Below are positions 14,651 to 28,600 of a stretch of 64,000 nt of DNA, piece by piece (the stretch's first letter is position 1; every line of letters starts with the position of its first letter). Below the pieces are notes generated by a model. It searched no databases. It saw only the letters and a list, made by a program, of their open reading frames with translations, and was not told the origin of the DNA. The translations under genes were made by a program, and so were the position numbers. This DNA comes from Aphelocoma coerulescens. Taxonomy: Eukaryota > Chordata > Aves > Passeriformes > Corvidae. Location: positions 8,951,264 through 9,015,263 of the forward strand of contig NC_091019.1 in NCBI RefSeq assembly GCF_041296385.1. The letters run 5' to 3'.

Positions 14651-14722
14651 AGCTCTTCCAAGTAGGGAAAGTTCTTGAAGGCATCTTCTGGTAGTCTCGT
14701 GATGTTATTCATGCTGATATCT
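14651..14722 (-). CDS. LGR4: LGR4 exon 2 (one leucine-rich repeat)
   Basis: A 72-nt phase-2 exon supplies the last base of codon 62, codons 63-85 and two bases of codon 86. It encodes DISMNNITRLPEDAF followed by KNFPYLEE, the first full LRR of the LGR4 ectodomain. Human LGR4 reads the same with Q for R and F for Y, as I recall it. The acceptor is a good pyrimidine tract ending TTTTCCAG|A and the donor is CT|GTAAGT. One LRR per 72-nt exon with phase-2 borders is the known architecture of LGR-type receptors, so skipping or duplicating this exon would keep the frame. It lies about 34.2 kb downstream of exon 1. The frame is closed outside the splice sites, so it is easily missed by ORF finding. 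Confidence 0.95.
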
Positions 14723-17700
14723 CTGGAAAAGAACAAATACAGATTTATCAATAACCAGATAAGGATTTTTACACTCTATGAAAAGCGTAAGAAAAAGAAA
14801 GGTTCATCATATAGTATGGTAACAGAAAAAAAACTATTCTAGTATCACACAGTAATATCTCTTTCTAGAAATTTGCATGACAAACTTTCAAATCAGTGTA
14901 ATTTGAGAATCCAGTTGCAGCAAAGACCTATAAAATGGGAAGTTGACAAAATAAAGTTTTCCAACACCTTTAAACAAAAAATAATTACTGTGAAACTACA
15001 GGGAAGGCATACATGGAAGATGCTCTACAGTACTGTTATCCCCAGTACTAATTTTTACCAACTTACATACAGTTTTAACTCAGATGATTAAGACTCTAAA
15101 ACCACAACATACGAAAAAAAGTTAAAAAAAAAAACCATTGTGACCACCCACCAAGCAAATTTTCATCCCACAGTGTCTTTAAAAAAAAGGAATACATGCA
15201 TTAGGACTTAATAAATAGCTTCTGGCAAATAAGGCTTCTGGAACAACTGGCAAGAATAACAGAAACATGTCCTAGCTCTACCACAGTCTTGTTTTGTTTT
15301 GTTTTTCTTCTCCAAAACCTATGAAAGTCCTCAAGGTAATAGTTTCAAACAGATTTCATTCTCAGTCCATGAGCAGAGAGAAGCTGGCAGCAAGTGCTTA
15401 CATGATTGGTATGTGGACCTGCTCAGCTTTTTTCTTTACAAAGCAGCAGTAAGTGGCAAACTTGGTGCCATCACCTCAGTTCACACCTACACAAAGATCA
15501 CAGATAATCCAGTCCTAAAGCAAGTTATTACTCAATGTGAGTAAAAGCAGCATGAAAACACTTTGGTTTGATAATTAATCTAACTGCATAACAATTCATG
15601 GCATAATCCAAGTTCTTACTTTCCACTTGGTTACTGGTTTGGGTTTTTTCAGTATGTAGTTAATGAGCAATTCAGTAACACTTGTTAGTAGAGCCTTCCC
15701 TGCTTGCTGTCTTCCACATGTTGTTCTCTAGAGTCTATCTGCCACCTCCCTACATAATTCAGATAGAAAGCAAACAAAGCAAAACTACTTTTACCTCACT
15801 AATGGCCAACAAGTACCACTGAAGCCCCTCCATGACATTAACAAGTAACTGGCAACTGATCTGCTGCACCACCTGTGCAGCAGAGACCCTCAGGCATTGC
15901 CAATGTGAAAACTGCACTCTTACACTAAATCTAGAGGCAACCACTCCTCTAAACTAAATGTTTATTAAATAGTAGTCCAAAAACTTCATTTCTCATTTCC
16001 CAGTGTAAACTAAGAAAGTACTCCTCAGCAGCTGCTAACAGTATACTAACCTAACTCAAGAGCAGTGAGATCAAAATAAGGTTCAGCTCATACAAAACAA
16101 ACCCAACTGTGATAAGAGCCAAAAAAAATCCGCTATGGTACAAAAGACTCCTTCACTAAGCTCCAGAAGGAGCTGAACTCAAGATGCCTTATCCCTGGAC
16201 TCTACAGCCTGCATGCTTTAAGCAGTGCTTTGTGCCTTGGCAGCAGCCTGGTAACAGTGCAATGCTGTGGCTGCTGTGGAGGATGTTTTTCTTCTTGTGC
16301 AGGAAAGTAAATAAGTGTATCAGGTACATGAACTGCCATTTGTCTACTCCATGGGAGACTGCAACTTCTATTCTCGCACATTTTTCAAATTGTCATAAAT
16401 ACACACATTTCACACATCCAGGCTTGTCCTCTCCTTTCCAGAGGACTGAAAATCCACGTCTAGTATCAACTAGGAAGCATTTATGAATAGGGCAGAAGAA
16501 TAAGAAGAGAGTGGAGATCCTAATCTTAAAAAACAGTAACCCATGCAAGAAAATCACAACTCTCAAAAAACTGTCCAGGTGATATAAAACCTTATTGTCA
16601 TATGCACCATAATAAATGGTGGTACTAAAAATAAGTCAACAGTACATATCATCAGAAAGCTTATGCATCACTTTGGCAAAGATTTTGGCTGCACCCACAT
16701 TTGTTGTACTACATGGTAGCTCTTTTTGACAGCTGAGGTAAGGAAACTACATCCACCTGAAAGCAATGGTCTTGAAATTTCCGGAGTGGTAAACGCTCAA
16801 TTTCAGAAGTGCCCTATGCAATCCTAAACAAAGTCAATGGAAACCATGCAGACACACAGAATGGCTGACATCCAAATTCAAAGCAATTCTGGCTTTCTCT
16901 GGGATCTGAAATTAGCTAAAAATGTTTTTTCCGTGTAGCTTCAAGTGTTAGGCTCTACAATTTTAATTTAGAAAGTAGATTATTTAGATGTAAGCATGAA
17001 ACAGATCACCCTATAACGAGGACTGAGAACCATCATCAATATTCTCAAGTTCTACTGAAATTTATTTTCAGTGAAGCTGAATTTACAACAAAACCAGACA
17101 CAAATATAAACTGCACTTGTCTTTATCATGTGAATCTTCAGGGACTGCTTATCATGATGCCTTGCTAAAAAGCTGAAATATTTATCAAGTTTCTGTATTT
17201 GCCTCCATTACATGTGATAGTAATTCTTACTAAATAAATAAGCCAATCTTTATGGCACTGATTTGCAAACTTTGGGGAACATCAAAACACCAACTTTGAA
17301 AGTTTCTTAATGATCATCAGACAAGTCTTAAAACAATTCTTGTTTAATGAAGAACGTTATGTAAAAGCAGTTTTGCCTATATGTAGATATAAAAAAATAT
17401 TTTCTCTTTTCATTTCACTCTACAGAATCTCCTCAAAGAATGAGTTCATAGGCACTATACACTGGTAATAAAATATTAAGTAGTTCATGAGTAAGAATCT
17501 ACAAACAATATTAGGAACATCCATGACACTAAAATTAGATGACTTAATAACTAGTCTCTATTAAGTTTACCTAGTTAATTTGGGAAGATACTCTTAATAA
17601 CACAATTAATAGAAGAATTGCAACAGAAATGGTAGAGCACAATATACTATGACAAAATAATGACAAATAATCCCCAAAACCCCAGTCCAAAACAAAAATA

Positions 17701-18587
17701 GCCCTTGCTAAGTTTCTACTGTTTGTATTTTATAAATAGTCATTTTACTACTCCTAAACTTAAAAAATAAGAGATCAGTCTATGCAGTATCAAGAAGGCT
17801 GTCTATTTAATAAAGATAAATATTAGTATGACCCTTGACACGTCAAAAAATCTCCATGAGAAGCTGTCATACACCACCTGTTTCTCTACTAAAAAGCCCT
17901 CAGGTCTATAAGCCCAGAACTCATTTAGGGTGCTAATGTATTAAAAATGTTCTAAGAATGAACAAAAGAATATTAATAGTACTTTCCCAGCCTCTAGTAG
18001 TGTTCATGGGAAGGATGCTATCATACAACAGAAGGATCATGTCAGCAGTTGCCTAAAGCCCCTTTTCAGCAGGACTAAGCTAGAAGACCTACTATGGATT
18101 GGGTTATTACATTGAGATATAAGTCCCCTAGAAACAGCACAACACCTGCAAACCTTGGAATTGCCGCCAAACACGTGCACACAGAACTCCCAACAAACAA
18201 AACACCAAAAATCTACATGTTTGCCCTAAATTTTATTGGTAAACTGAAGTTCAAACTCAGTATCTAAAAGGCTTATTATAGGTATCTTGTTCTTCCAACA
18301 AGTCCCCAGCATGGTCTGTCAGCCCAGCAAACTACATCTCTGACTTGAAATTAAATTCAGACCCACATTTATATTGGGGATGTTTTCCCCAGAAAGTGCA
18401 GAACAGACACAACAGCTCTAAGAGATATAAGATTATGGTAATGCCATGGGTTTACACTGTGGATTCGTCAGGAAAAAGAAGGAGAAGCCAGAGTAGACCT
18501 GCACCTTTCAGCAGGTAGCCATTAACTAGGTTTATCTATACTAGGCAGTCAGGCGAACGCTTCAGTCACTAACCAACATCAACCAAG

Positions 18588-18632
18588 GCAGAGGTGGTAG
18601 ATGCCCCATTCCTGGAAACATTGAAGGGCATG
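18588..18632 (+). repeat. CR1-like scrap
   Basis: The phrase GAGGTGGTAGATGCCCCATT followed by CCTGGAAACATTGAAGG corresponds to a short section of the CR1 3' region (compare 'gttgtggttgccccatccctggaa' in the clear CR1 at 31190). It is too short to date or to assign to a subfamily. Confidence 0.4.
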
Positions 18633-18695
18633 ATGGGGCAAGAAGCCGGCACTGAAACTAAAATGATGGCCAAGAAGCTGGCATTGAAACTAAAA
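18631..18695 (+). repeat. Two-copy tandem repeat, 32-33 bp unit
   Basis: Two adjacent units, 18631..18663 and 18664..18695, share GATGG, AAGAAGC, GGCA and TGAAACTAAAA with few differences. This is a local duplication immediately after the CR1-like scrap. Confidence 0.75.
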
Positions 18696-21600
18696 CATGA
18701 ACTGCCAAAGGTTCTTTAGTAAGAAACCTCTTTAGCAAGAGGCTGCATCTCAGGGGATAACATGAATCACAGCCTTATAATTAGTTTCACCATTTCAGGT
18801 AGGAGAAATGTAACACCAGAAAATAAACACAACAGCACTCCCTCCTACAGTGCCATGGCTGCAGTTTTGAATGATAAGTAAGGCTTCTTACACTCTGTCA
18901 GAAGCTTTGTCCTTCTTCCAAGAAGGTAATACAGAAAAGAATAAAACTAACTAAAATTAGTTAGTTTGTAACTGTAAATGTTATTTTGCCATCCCAGGTA
19001 ATATAGAGATTAATTTTAACAGGTGAAAACCCAAGCCATGGTACTCCAGCACTCATTTGCTGTCTCCAGCCTGCTCAAGTTTCAGGTTATTCTGACAACT
19101 ACTTGAATATTCATTTCCAACTGAGTTTAGCAAAGTTTTCTGCTTTCACCTAACACAGAAACACTTTAATTAAAAATACTAACTGGCAACACTAGTAAAA
19201 ACAATGAAAACCTCCCTCTGTTGAAAACACGCATCAAAGGAGATTTCTGTGTTCTTGTGAATATGAAACAGTTGGGTTTTCCCCTTTTAAAGCTGTTGTG
19301 TCTGTTTTCCTTGGAAGAGGAAAGCAGCTTTGCCGGACACAATAAAAAACACACAGGACCACATCTCATCTTGCATAATGCTGGATATTTAATCACTTTT
19401 AAATCAACCAGCAGTGGAGATTTCAGAAAACTAAACTAGAAAACATAATGCACTTAAACTTTTTATTATACTCCTTCTGCAAGAATTCCAGTTCCTGATG
19501 TGAGGTTTTAGTTATTTGGATTTTATTTTTCTTCAAGGATTGTTGATTTTACCACTAACCAAAGTCAAAGATCTCCAGGCTTCAGGATGAGCAGAAATAC
19601 TTTGTCTCTTGGATAGCAACTTACTAATTCTCTCTTGTTTTAAAACTAGAAACTCTCATCTTTAAATAGAGGCTTCAATCACAGCTTTCATCAGTGGCAT
19701 CACACAAAAGAGAATTAGATGCAATGCACAGCACGTCATAGTACCTCCTGCAGGCACAGGTAGCCTTCTCTATCACTTTATAGTACTGCCTCTACCATAA
19801 AAGAGCCTGACCCTTGTTAGATTTATCCTGAACATTTCTCTTACCAATTGCCAGAGCACGATTCTGGCTAGGAAGAACAGATGACTAGAGATGATGGAAA
19901 GGGAGGAGTGGGATGATAATTCTTGGATGAGAAGAAAAGCTGCAACAACAAAAAAGGGACCACAAAATGGGCAGTACAGACTTCCTGTAGGACAGAAAGG
20001 GCAACAAAATGATAGATAAATTAGCCCAAGATATAAGCAGAGAATAAAAGCAAATGACCTACAATAACTGATGGGCATTGAAAAGGAAATAATGCCAGTC
20101 TCTGTGAACTGAGGGACATTTAGCTGCAACAGTCTTTTTTTTTTTAATGACAATACCTACCATTCCTAACTGCATCTCCCCCAACTGTATGCACATTTTA
20201 CGCAGAGAAACTTTCCTCACAGCTCTGGTGTGCTGGCATGTCTTCTAAAACTCACAGGAGATGCCAGTGTTACACTTTCTGTCCTAGCTCACATTCTCCT
20301 CTCTCAACACTTGGATCTGCACTGAACTGGGGGCACACACACCTTCCCACCATATTCATGAACTGCATCCAGATACATAATAAGACCTAAAACACACTAC
20401 TTTGTAAAAAAGGTCTTAAGCAAAAAAAACATGAAATACCTAGCTACAGAAAAGCAAAATTAGATCTCAACAAACCCAAATTGAGATTGGCTGTTTGAAA
20501 CAAGTAACATCAAAATACACCTCTGTGCTTCCCAGCACTTCATTAATAGCTATCTACTTTTTGGCTTTTTGACTCTCTCAAGTTTAGAAAAGAAGGGAGA
20601 AAGGGAAGGAGCGACAAAGGAAAAGAGAAGGGAGTGTTGGTTGAAGGAAAGAAGATCATGTTTCAACAAGGCACCTTTAAAATCCCATAAAATACTGCCT
20701 CTGAGCAAGCTTAACCTGTTTGTTGATAGATAATAGCATGTAATACTGTAGGCTCCATTTAGTCTTTTCCAATGTCTGGGCCCTCTGCCATTGAGTTATT
20801 TAATTATAACAGTTAGAAAATTACTTAGGCAGAGCTATCTATATTTGAATAAAGCCCTCCTACCTACCTGTACAAAACCATTAGGTAATAGGTGTTAATC
20901 TTACATAAAATTCCCCAAGTAGTAACCATGATCCAGCTTCAGCAGTACTAGGAAAAGCTGAGGCTGTTAATATTTTTAGAAACTACATTAAATAAGCCAG
21001 GATATTGCAAATGCACCTCAACATGATGCTAGAAAGTACCCATCAACAATCCGTTACGATTTGGACCATTGATAACATGGGTAATGACCTGATTACATTA
21101 ACACTGGTGAAGATAAAGACAAAGCAACATATATTCTTCTTAGCATATGAGACCAACAGTTCTTTGCACAGAAAAACAAGAGGAACAAAAAAACCCCCAC
21201 AAACAAACAAACAAACGGACTGCTTATACAGCTGCATGGCAATGGTCAGTGATTCAAGTTTTGTCCAGGTCATATCTGTGTTAACCAAGAGAACTTCCTG
21301 GTGTTGTGGCAGCAGGGACACTGGAGCCAAAACAAGTGGGCAGGGGGAGACAAGAAATCAGAGAAACTCAAGGTTAGACTAATGTTAAGTTGTACTGCAA
21401 TGCTACATTCTTGAAGAAATACATTCAGTGCCCAACTCCTTGTAGGAACATGTTCACATGATGAAAACCAGTGTAATCCAAATCACACCCCTCAGCAGCC
21501 AGTCTCAGGGGAGAGCAGGAACTGAATTACATCCCTGGTTTAAATCTTCTTTCCCATTTAGCCAGTTCCTCCAGGATGGTGATAAAACCACTGAAGGGAC

Positions 21601-22765
21601 AGAATAAATGAGTCTGCATTAATACTCTCATATCTTAATTGTATTAAATGTGCAATATATTCATTATGGAAATACTATTCAGTATGGAAAGCCTCGAGGA
21701 TCGGCAAGAAAATTTCAATTCAATTATAAAGAAACAAATTTGGTAGTAGTGTTTTGTTTTATTGTATCTTCCTGATAACAAGAAGCAAACGATTCTCTTC
21801 CAGAAGCACCACCTCGCAACTACTGATTTGAATGTATGCACTATGAATCCAATCAGTGCAGCTAAAATCCAATGACATGCATTACATGTAGACATGCCAA
21901 CCTCAACAGCGAGAAATCATGAACAGGAAGAAAATACCAGGCAAAGATGATGTTTACAGAGGAACCTACACCTGGAAAGTGTTCAAGCTTGTGATGATGT
22001 TTGAGTTCAAAATAAAGTTTAAATAACACACTGAGAAATTAATTTCTTACCTTTTATATATTATCTATATCTATTACTGCAAGGTAGTAGCATAATACCT
22101 ATACTATTAGCTAACATTTCTATGGTAATAGGATCTCAATGTCAGACTGGCGTTGTATTTAAAATTTACATTCTCTCAATTTCTGACAAAGTCACAACTA
22201 CCAGTGCCCATCTTCCAGTGGGAAGGGTCCACTGGGAATGTCAACAGCTAGAACTCTGCAGTATTAACTATCCCTTATCTCCAATCCTTACTGCCATGTC
22301 CCAACACATTTTTTTTCCTCCTGATACTTATCTACTGTTCCTTTTAACATGGGCAAAGCTGCTAATAACAAAAGGGAAGATTTTAAACCAATTTTTGCAT
22401 TAATATAGATTTTTCTTCTTGTTATTCCATCTCTCCCCAGCAACCTTAAGCATGCTCTACTGCCTCTGACATGATCACAGAGAGCTCCAAAACCTAAGAG
22501 CACAGAAACCTGTCCTGTACTCACATGCCACTCTGCAGTAACAGAAAGCCTATGAGATATGACATTTTTTCATTTACCAGCATGCTTCATTTTCCAATTC
22601 TTCCAGGAAAACACTCTTACAAGAAAGGAAATATCCAAATATTTAAAGCCTTAGTCAATATCTGCTGTGACTGGCAAAGTAAGACACAGATTGCATTCCC
22701 ACCCAGCAAATACACTTGCCATTTCCTAAGTACCCATGCTATCTCACTAATGAGCACAAGCTCTT

Positions 22766-22935
22766 ATCATCTATTGTTTGTATTGCAAGAGAAGCTAAGG
22801 GCCCTGTTCAACACGTCAATGGATTGGTGCTGTACAAATACATGGCTGGAGACACTCCTCACCTGAAGAGTTTGCTGCCTAAATGCACGAAACAAACAGC
22901 ATGGCAAGGAAAACAGGTATGCAGATATAGGTGAA
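22766..22935 (+). repeat. Probable ancient amniote interspersed repeat
   Basis: The order of short matches (TTTGTATTGCA, GGTGCTGTACAAATACA, GAGACACTCC, AAGAGTTTGCTGCCTAAAT, then a MIR-like tail GGTGAAGTAAGCTGTG) fits a repeat common in turtle and crocodilian genomes that I recall only from its consensus pattern. It is strongly diverged and the family name is uncertain. Confidence 0.4.
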
Positions 22936-25254
22936 GTAAGCTGTGCAAAATCATCAACAGAACCTGAAGCCCCTCCAGTTGACCAATGCTGCTCCCATGT
23001 TCTATGTCCAGCTACTAGCTACCATGTCCTTTACAAAAGGAAGTTGTTTGTTTAGCAGGAAAACGGGACAGAAGATTGTTCTGACAATTTCTTGTTTGCT
23101 AGATTTGTAGCTTCTGTCCATTTTGTGGCAGCAGAAAGAAATTATGCTCTAACTTACATGCAATGTTTTCATTCACTTTTCTGCGGCTCTAACTGGAAAC
23201 TAAGTGACAGCTCACTTGGGGATGAAGCACTTAACCTGATTTTTCATGGGAACAATCAAACTTCAGATTACCCACCGATGCTGGCTATTAAAGAGCATTT
23301 TGATTATAAGAAGTTTTAAAAATAGTGGCACACAGAGCCCTTTTTCAGTATAAATAATTAAAAAAAAAAACAAACAAACCAGCATATAGATCCTGTAGAT
23401 TTCAGTAAGCTTTTAGCATTTTGCTGAAGCTGTATCTACAACATTTTCACTGGCAGCAACAGAAAACCTGCAAAACTTCAGGCAGGTCTGTTCCTGCAAG
23501 AGAAGTAACATCTCCCGCTTTCTCCCACCATATCTCTAATTTATTTCTCCTGCCTTCTCCTTCCCGTGTCACATCAACATGTTGTTGGGGTTTTTTTTCT
23601 TCCAACATGGTGTTTTAGCTTTCTTTCAGACACTGTAACTAGCTCTAATATACCCTATTCATGTGCCAATCAAGCCATCATCAAGATCTTAGAGACAACA
23701 ACACTTGCATGCAAAGCCCTATTTTGCACTGGTATTTGAGTCACTGCAGGCCAGCCATTAAGCAATCACACATACGGTTAATGGCTTATGTTGACACATG
23801 GTAGGGAATTAACCTAGAAAAAAATTCCACTGCATTATTGTGAAAGCGATCCTACCCCGGAACTGGAATATAGAGCAAATTAACATCCTCTTCAGTTAAT
23901 TTTTAAGAGCCACATTTTGAGTGCAGATTACAGTCTAAAGGAAGGGCTTATTGTAAACTGGAGGAGGAAACAAAATGTCTTTCAGTGCAGGAATATTTCT
24001 TTTACACAGAGATTTACAGTTAGAGATTATTTATAGCAGAGAGTAAAATTATGTATTATTCACAGTTTCATAATTATTAGCTCTGTGGAATACAGTAATG
24101 CCAGGGAGTTGAGTACAAAAAAATCAAACCATGTGACAGGCATGCCGATCAAGCTGTCTGTACCAAGATACTCCTCCTGTAACTGTGAATATTCATCACA
24201 AAATGTGAATAACCAATAAGACCACGAAGAGGTCCACGGACAAAACCAAGTGGGAAATCAGATCATCCACATCCCTATCTGTAACCAACTGGCATGTCTT
24301 GCTACCACCCAAACTCCTGGAAGGAAAGCTTTCAGCATGGTTACATCACAGCTACCCTCTGACTTAAGATGTTTTTAAAATAATTTATACAAAGTAAGAT
24401 CATCTTAGCTCAAAACATATGCATCTAAAACCATGCATTACAACCATCACTTTTGGCAAGACTTGAGATTATTTGAAAAAGCCAGTAAAGGAAAGCAGAA
24501 ATATTTCTATTTCTTTTAACCCATAGTTCACATGTAGGGAAAAGGGGAATGCAGCAACAGGTTACACACTTAAAGAAAAAAAAACCAACTATACCCTGGA
24601 GGTGTATTTCTGTGCTTTGGGCTCTATTTTTTTTTTTTTTTTTTAATTGTAATCAGGTGGTGGTAGCTGTATTTTATGTAGTATGGCCTCGGAAAGAGCC
24701 ATATCAGCACAACTATGGAGCAGCAGACTCTTACAGTAGTAGGAAAGACAAGTACTGAAGAAGACAGTGGGAACTTCACACTAAGAAAAAATACCACATG
24801 TAGCTCATGCCTGTAATAACATCAACAGAAAACCTAAAGGAGTTTTATGGAAGGGTATTTGTTATGTTTTAAGTAAATAAAGTTTAACACTATACCTGCA
24901 ACTAAGTTAAAAAAGGGTAGCATTGCCAGTTGCATCAATTGTCCTTACCATCATGGAGTCATATTGAACCATCAGTCACTGAGGTAAACTATGTCATTTT
25001 TTAAACAACTCTGACTGATTTTTCTTTATTGAGTTGTCAGTCCCAGGTATAATACATACCTGTGCTTTAAGTTAAAACATATTCCAAAACCTGACACCAA
25101 CACTTCACGCATGGCCAAGCCACAGTTTCGTTCATTACTACAGAGGAAATTCTCAAGCACTTTTCCCTTATCAAAAACCTCCATGAACAACCATTGCTGT
25201 AACACTAGGAACATTACTTAAGTATGTAATCTAACCAGTTTAATGAGATCTGGG

Positions 25255-25640
25255 TCCTGTCCGTCTGTCCCACCCTCATCCCGCTTCCTCCCCATCCCCC
25301 CCATCGCCGCCACTCCAGTCTCGGGTTTCTGCTGCATAACCACCAACACCTACAAGGCACGTTTCATTCCATTTAACAGCTTCAAGGGCAATTCCATAAA
25401 ACTTAAACCGCCTTAATAGGAGTGTCGGGAGTCACACTCACCCTTTGGACTTCAAGGACATTACATCCCTCTCCACCTAGCAACACTATTTAAAACAACG
25501 AATGTTTCACACCATAAGCTCCCAGTTACAACTCCGGATGCAGCCGAAGTGAGGTTCAGTGCCTTGCCTTGCTCCAGCAGAGACATATTTCGTGGGTTTG
25601 GACAGGTTGCTTTCGTTCCCAAGTCTCGGGTTCAAAGGAG
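25255..25640. promoter_or_regulatory. CpG-rich patch inside intron 1 (candidate regulatory element)
   Basis: About 14 CpG dinucleotides occur in under 400 bp, including the run CCCATCGCCGCC, in an otherwise CpG-poor intron. On the LGR4 strand a good splice-donor-like sequence (AAAGG|GTGAGT) falls inside it, at about 25441/25440. This could be an internal promoter or alternative first exon, or only a GC-rich patch. No coding frame is convincing. Confidence 0.3.
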
Positions 25641-28600
25641 AATAATATTTCTGCATCTCTGTGAGGAAAGAGGAGGCTAAAGCTACCCATGTTTCTGAGC
25701 TGTCCAGACAGAGCCTTAAATCTGTTTACTGTTAAAAAAGCAGTGATATAGTTGCACACACATATTAATATAAAAATCTTCTGTTGCAATTTCACTGTTT
25801 GTTTTTGCTCTGCTGCAAAAAGAGAACATTAACAGCTAGAAATCCAATTTCATAAAAACACCAGCTTTAGTAACTCTAAGTACTTTGAATTTTATTCATT
25901 TTTTTCTGGTTTATTTTGGTCTTCTGTCTGCCCCACCCAATATTTAGAAAGCAACCAGAGCCTCAAAAGTCTGGGCAAGATCTACATTTTTAGAAGACTG
26001 AAAACAAAAAACAGCAAAACAAAATTGGTGTATGAATACAGTCACTGATACAATGAAGCCAGATGACAAAACCTAAATGTTGCAATTAGTCCAAATCTAT
26101 ATACAACAGCTTTAGCATTTAAGAATTTTTTTCAATTACATATAACATGCAACTTGGATGTAACTAGAAACTATTTTTGGCAAAAAGCACTCAAAATACC
26201 TATACTGTGGGAAAACTAAAAGCACATAGTACAACTTCCTAGTGCCAAAACAGATGTCATGGCAGCACCTGGAAGGGCCTTTTTAGAACCAAACATGCTT
26301 TTATGGAGCAATTTTCAAGGTATCTCAAATAAGCTGACGAAGAACAACCAATTTTGATAAGATGTAAAACTTCAGTTTTGAAAACTTTTGGTCATCAATT
26401 ATTGCATAGCATTTTAACACAAGAGTAATTCCTACTTTATGACACTTAAAGGATTAAAGTTTGCCTGAAGTTTCCCATGTGGCAGAGTTCACACAACCCT
26501 TGTATTTCTCTCAGGAAACTGTACCTCAACAACTGGCAAATCTGCTGCCTATTGACAAGGAGTGTAGCTGAATACGAGAATCCAAACAGCCTCATCAGCC
26601 TTCCTGATCTGTAGAGTTATGAGGGTTTCAGCTACGCCTCCCTTTTTTTGATTTGAAATCCATGTCCAAATCCCTCATAGATACAAATGAAGACATGGGT
26701 TAAGCATCTACCTTAGCTTCCAGTAAACCTTAGACATGAATTAAAATGAAAGCTGCCCAAAACATCTGCCAGGACACTCTTAAGAGAAGAGCTGCAGGTT
26801 CAGCTTCTATTTCAATAGTACAGGACTGAACAAGGGATATCAAGGGACTATTCAAAGCCAATTTTATTTCTTCTCATATAGAGTGCCAGGAATTATCTTA
26901 TAATCTGACTTATCACAGAGCTAATTATTTCATTTCAAGAAGCCAAATTCATGTATGCTTTTTGCCTTGTGAAAAAACACACAACTCTTCTTGCTTACTT
27001 CCCTGAGAGCCAGGCTGCTTGCCCATTCCCTCCAACAGGCAAGCCCGGCTTCAGGCCCAGGAGAGTCACCCTCATCACTGCCAATTGCTGCTGGCATTGT
27101 GCAGGCAACGGCACAGCCCCACACATGCCCACATCTCTTGTTCTCAGGAATTTGGCAGAGGCACAGCCCTACAACTGACACTGCCCCACAGATGACAAGT
27201 GCCTCAAAGTCACATCCTCTAAGGATTCAAGAGCCTCAGACAATGCTGCCTGCACCATGCTAAGCTCATGGGGTCCACAACTAACTTCAAGCAATATGGT
27301 TTAGCAATACAGTAGAATCTGGCAGAAACAGTCCCGTCTGCAGGTAATAGGCCATTCCACAAAAAAAAAAATCTATGAAGGAAAATAATCAGTCTGGATG
27401 AAGAAGAGAAACCAGATGAAAGCATAAAAACTTCATTCACCAGTAGATGAAGGAGGAATGTACTCAACACTTCCACTTCAAAAGGTCTGAGGCAAAAGAC
27501 AGACTCTCCTCTCACCTGCAGCAGAAAGCCACGTAAGATGAGGAAATACTATTATTGCAAACTATGCAAAGAGGCTACCACAAGCAGCCCACCTCAACCA
27601 CTCACAGGCTTCATGAGCAGCTAACATGACAAGAAATCTTCTAGTATAACAAAGATGTATCAACTCTGACTGAGACATTGGTCCTTGCTCAAAAATTGCC
27701 CCTAACTGGAGGAGACTTCTCCAGAATCCCAGTAGCCCGTGAACCTGGTTCTTAGTCAACTGAGTCTCTTTACACATTTAAACTACAACTACTGAAACAA
27801 AGAAAATTTGCAGGGAATAGAATACATTTTGAATTATGAAAGGAAGAGTTTGGGGAAAAGATTTTTATACTGTACTGGATCAAGCAATAGAGATGTGGGA
27901 GAAGGGGTGATAAGTTTCAGGCACAGAGACACTTTCTGAGGTCCTTAACGGCATGCTGATGTGTTTTGCTGTTGTAGGGCTTCCCACTAACCTGCAGAGG
28001 TTGTCCCTCTATCATTACAAAGGAGCCAGCACAGTCTGAGCTAGCAAGCCGTAAGAGTTAAATGCACACTGCACACCAATTAGAAAAACTCTACAGCTAA
28101 AATCAATTGCAATTTCAAGGTAAAAAAGAAAGTAAGAGGAGAAAAATAAATCAAAAACCCCTCACTCATTCACACACTCACAGAAAAAGCTGAGTACAGT
28201 TAGCATGGGGAATCCAATCCCTCACACATTCCCATTCCCTGCCAGCATATTCACAGTAGTTTTCAATAAACATCTACACAAGTCACTGGAAGGGAAAAAA
28301 AAGATCTGTTTTCTTTCATACAATTACACAAAAATAACTGTCATCACAACCATCCTTGTGGTAGAAGAGTCCATATTTGCCTGCAGTGAAATCCGTCTGC
28401 AGCTGCCCTGTGGAAAAGACAGCCAATAATTGGCTTCTTTCACCTCTGTTAACCATGAACAAAAGTGTCATTCAGCTCCCAAAAGGATAGAAGGCACCAA
28501 TGGACGGTCAGCTCTCTGAGCCAGTGGGCTGGAATAACAATAACCCTGTAGCATTTTCTTTTTCCTTTTGTTTAGTCTTTCAAAGCCCTTAATTAAGCCC

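Larger units (their letters stand above)
14723..22765. other. Intron 1 stretch, mostly unique DNA
   Basis: AT-rich intronic sequence with no gene. It contains a weak CR1-like scrap and an adjacent two-copy repeat (18588..18695) and a short CAAA tract near 21200..21216. Nothing else stands out. Confidence 0.6.
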
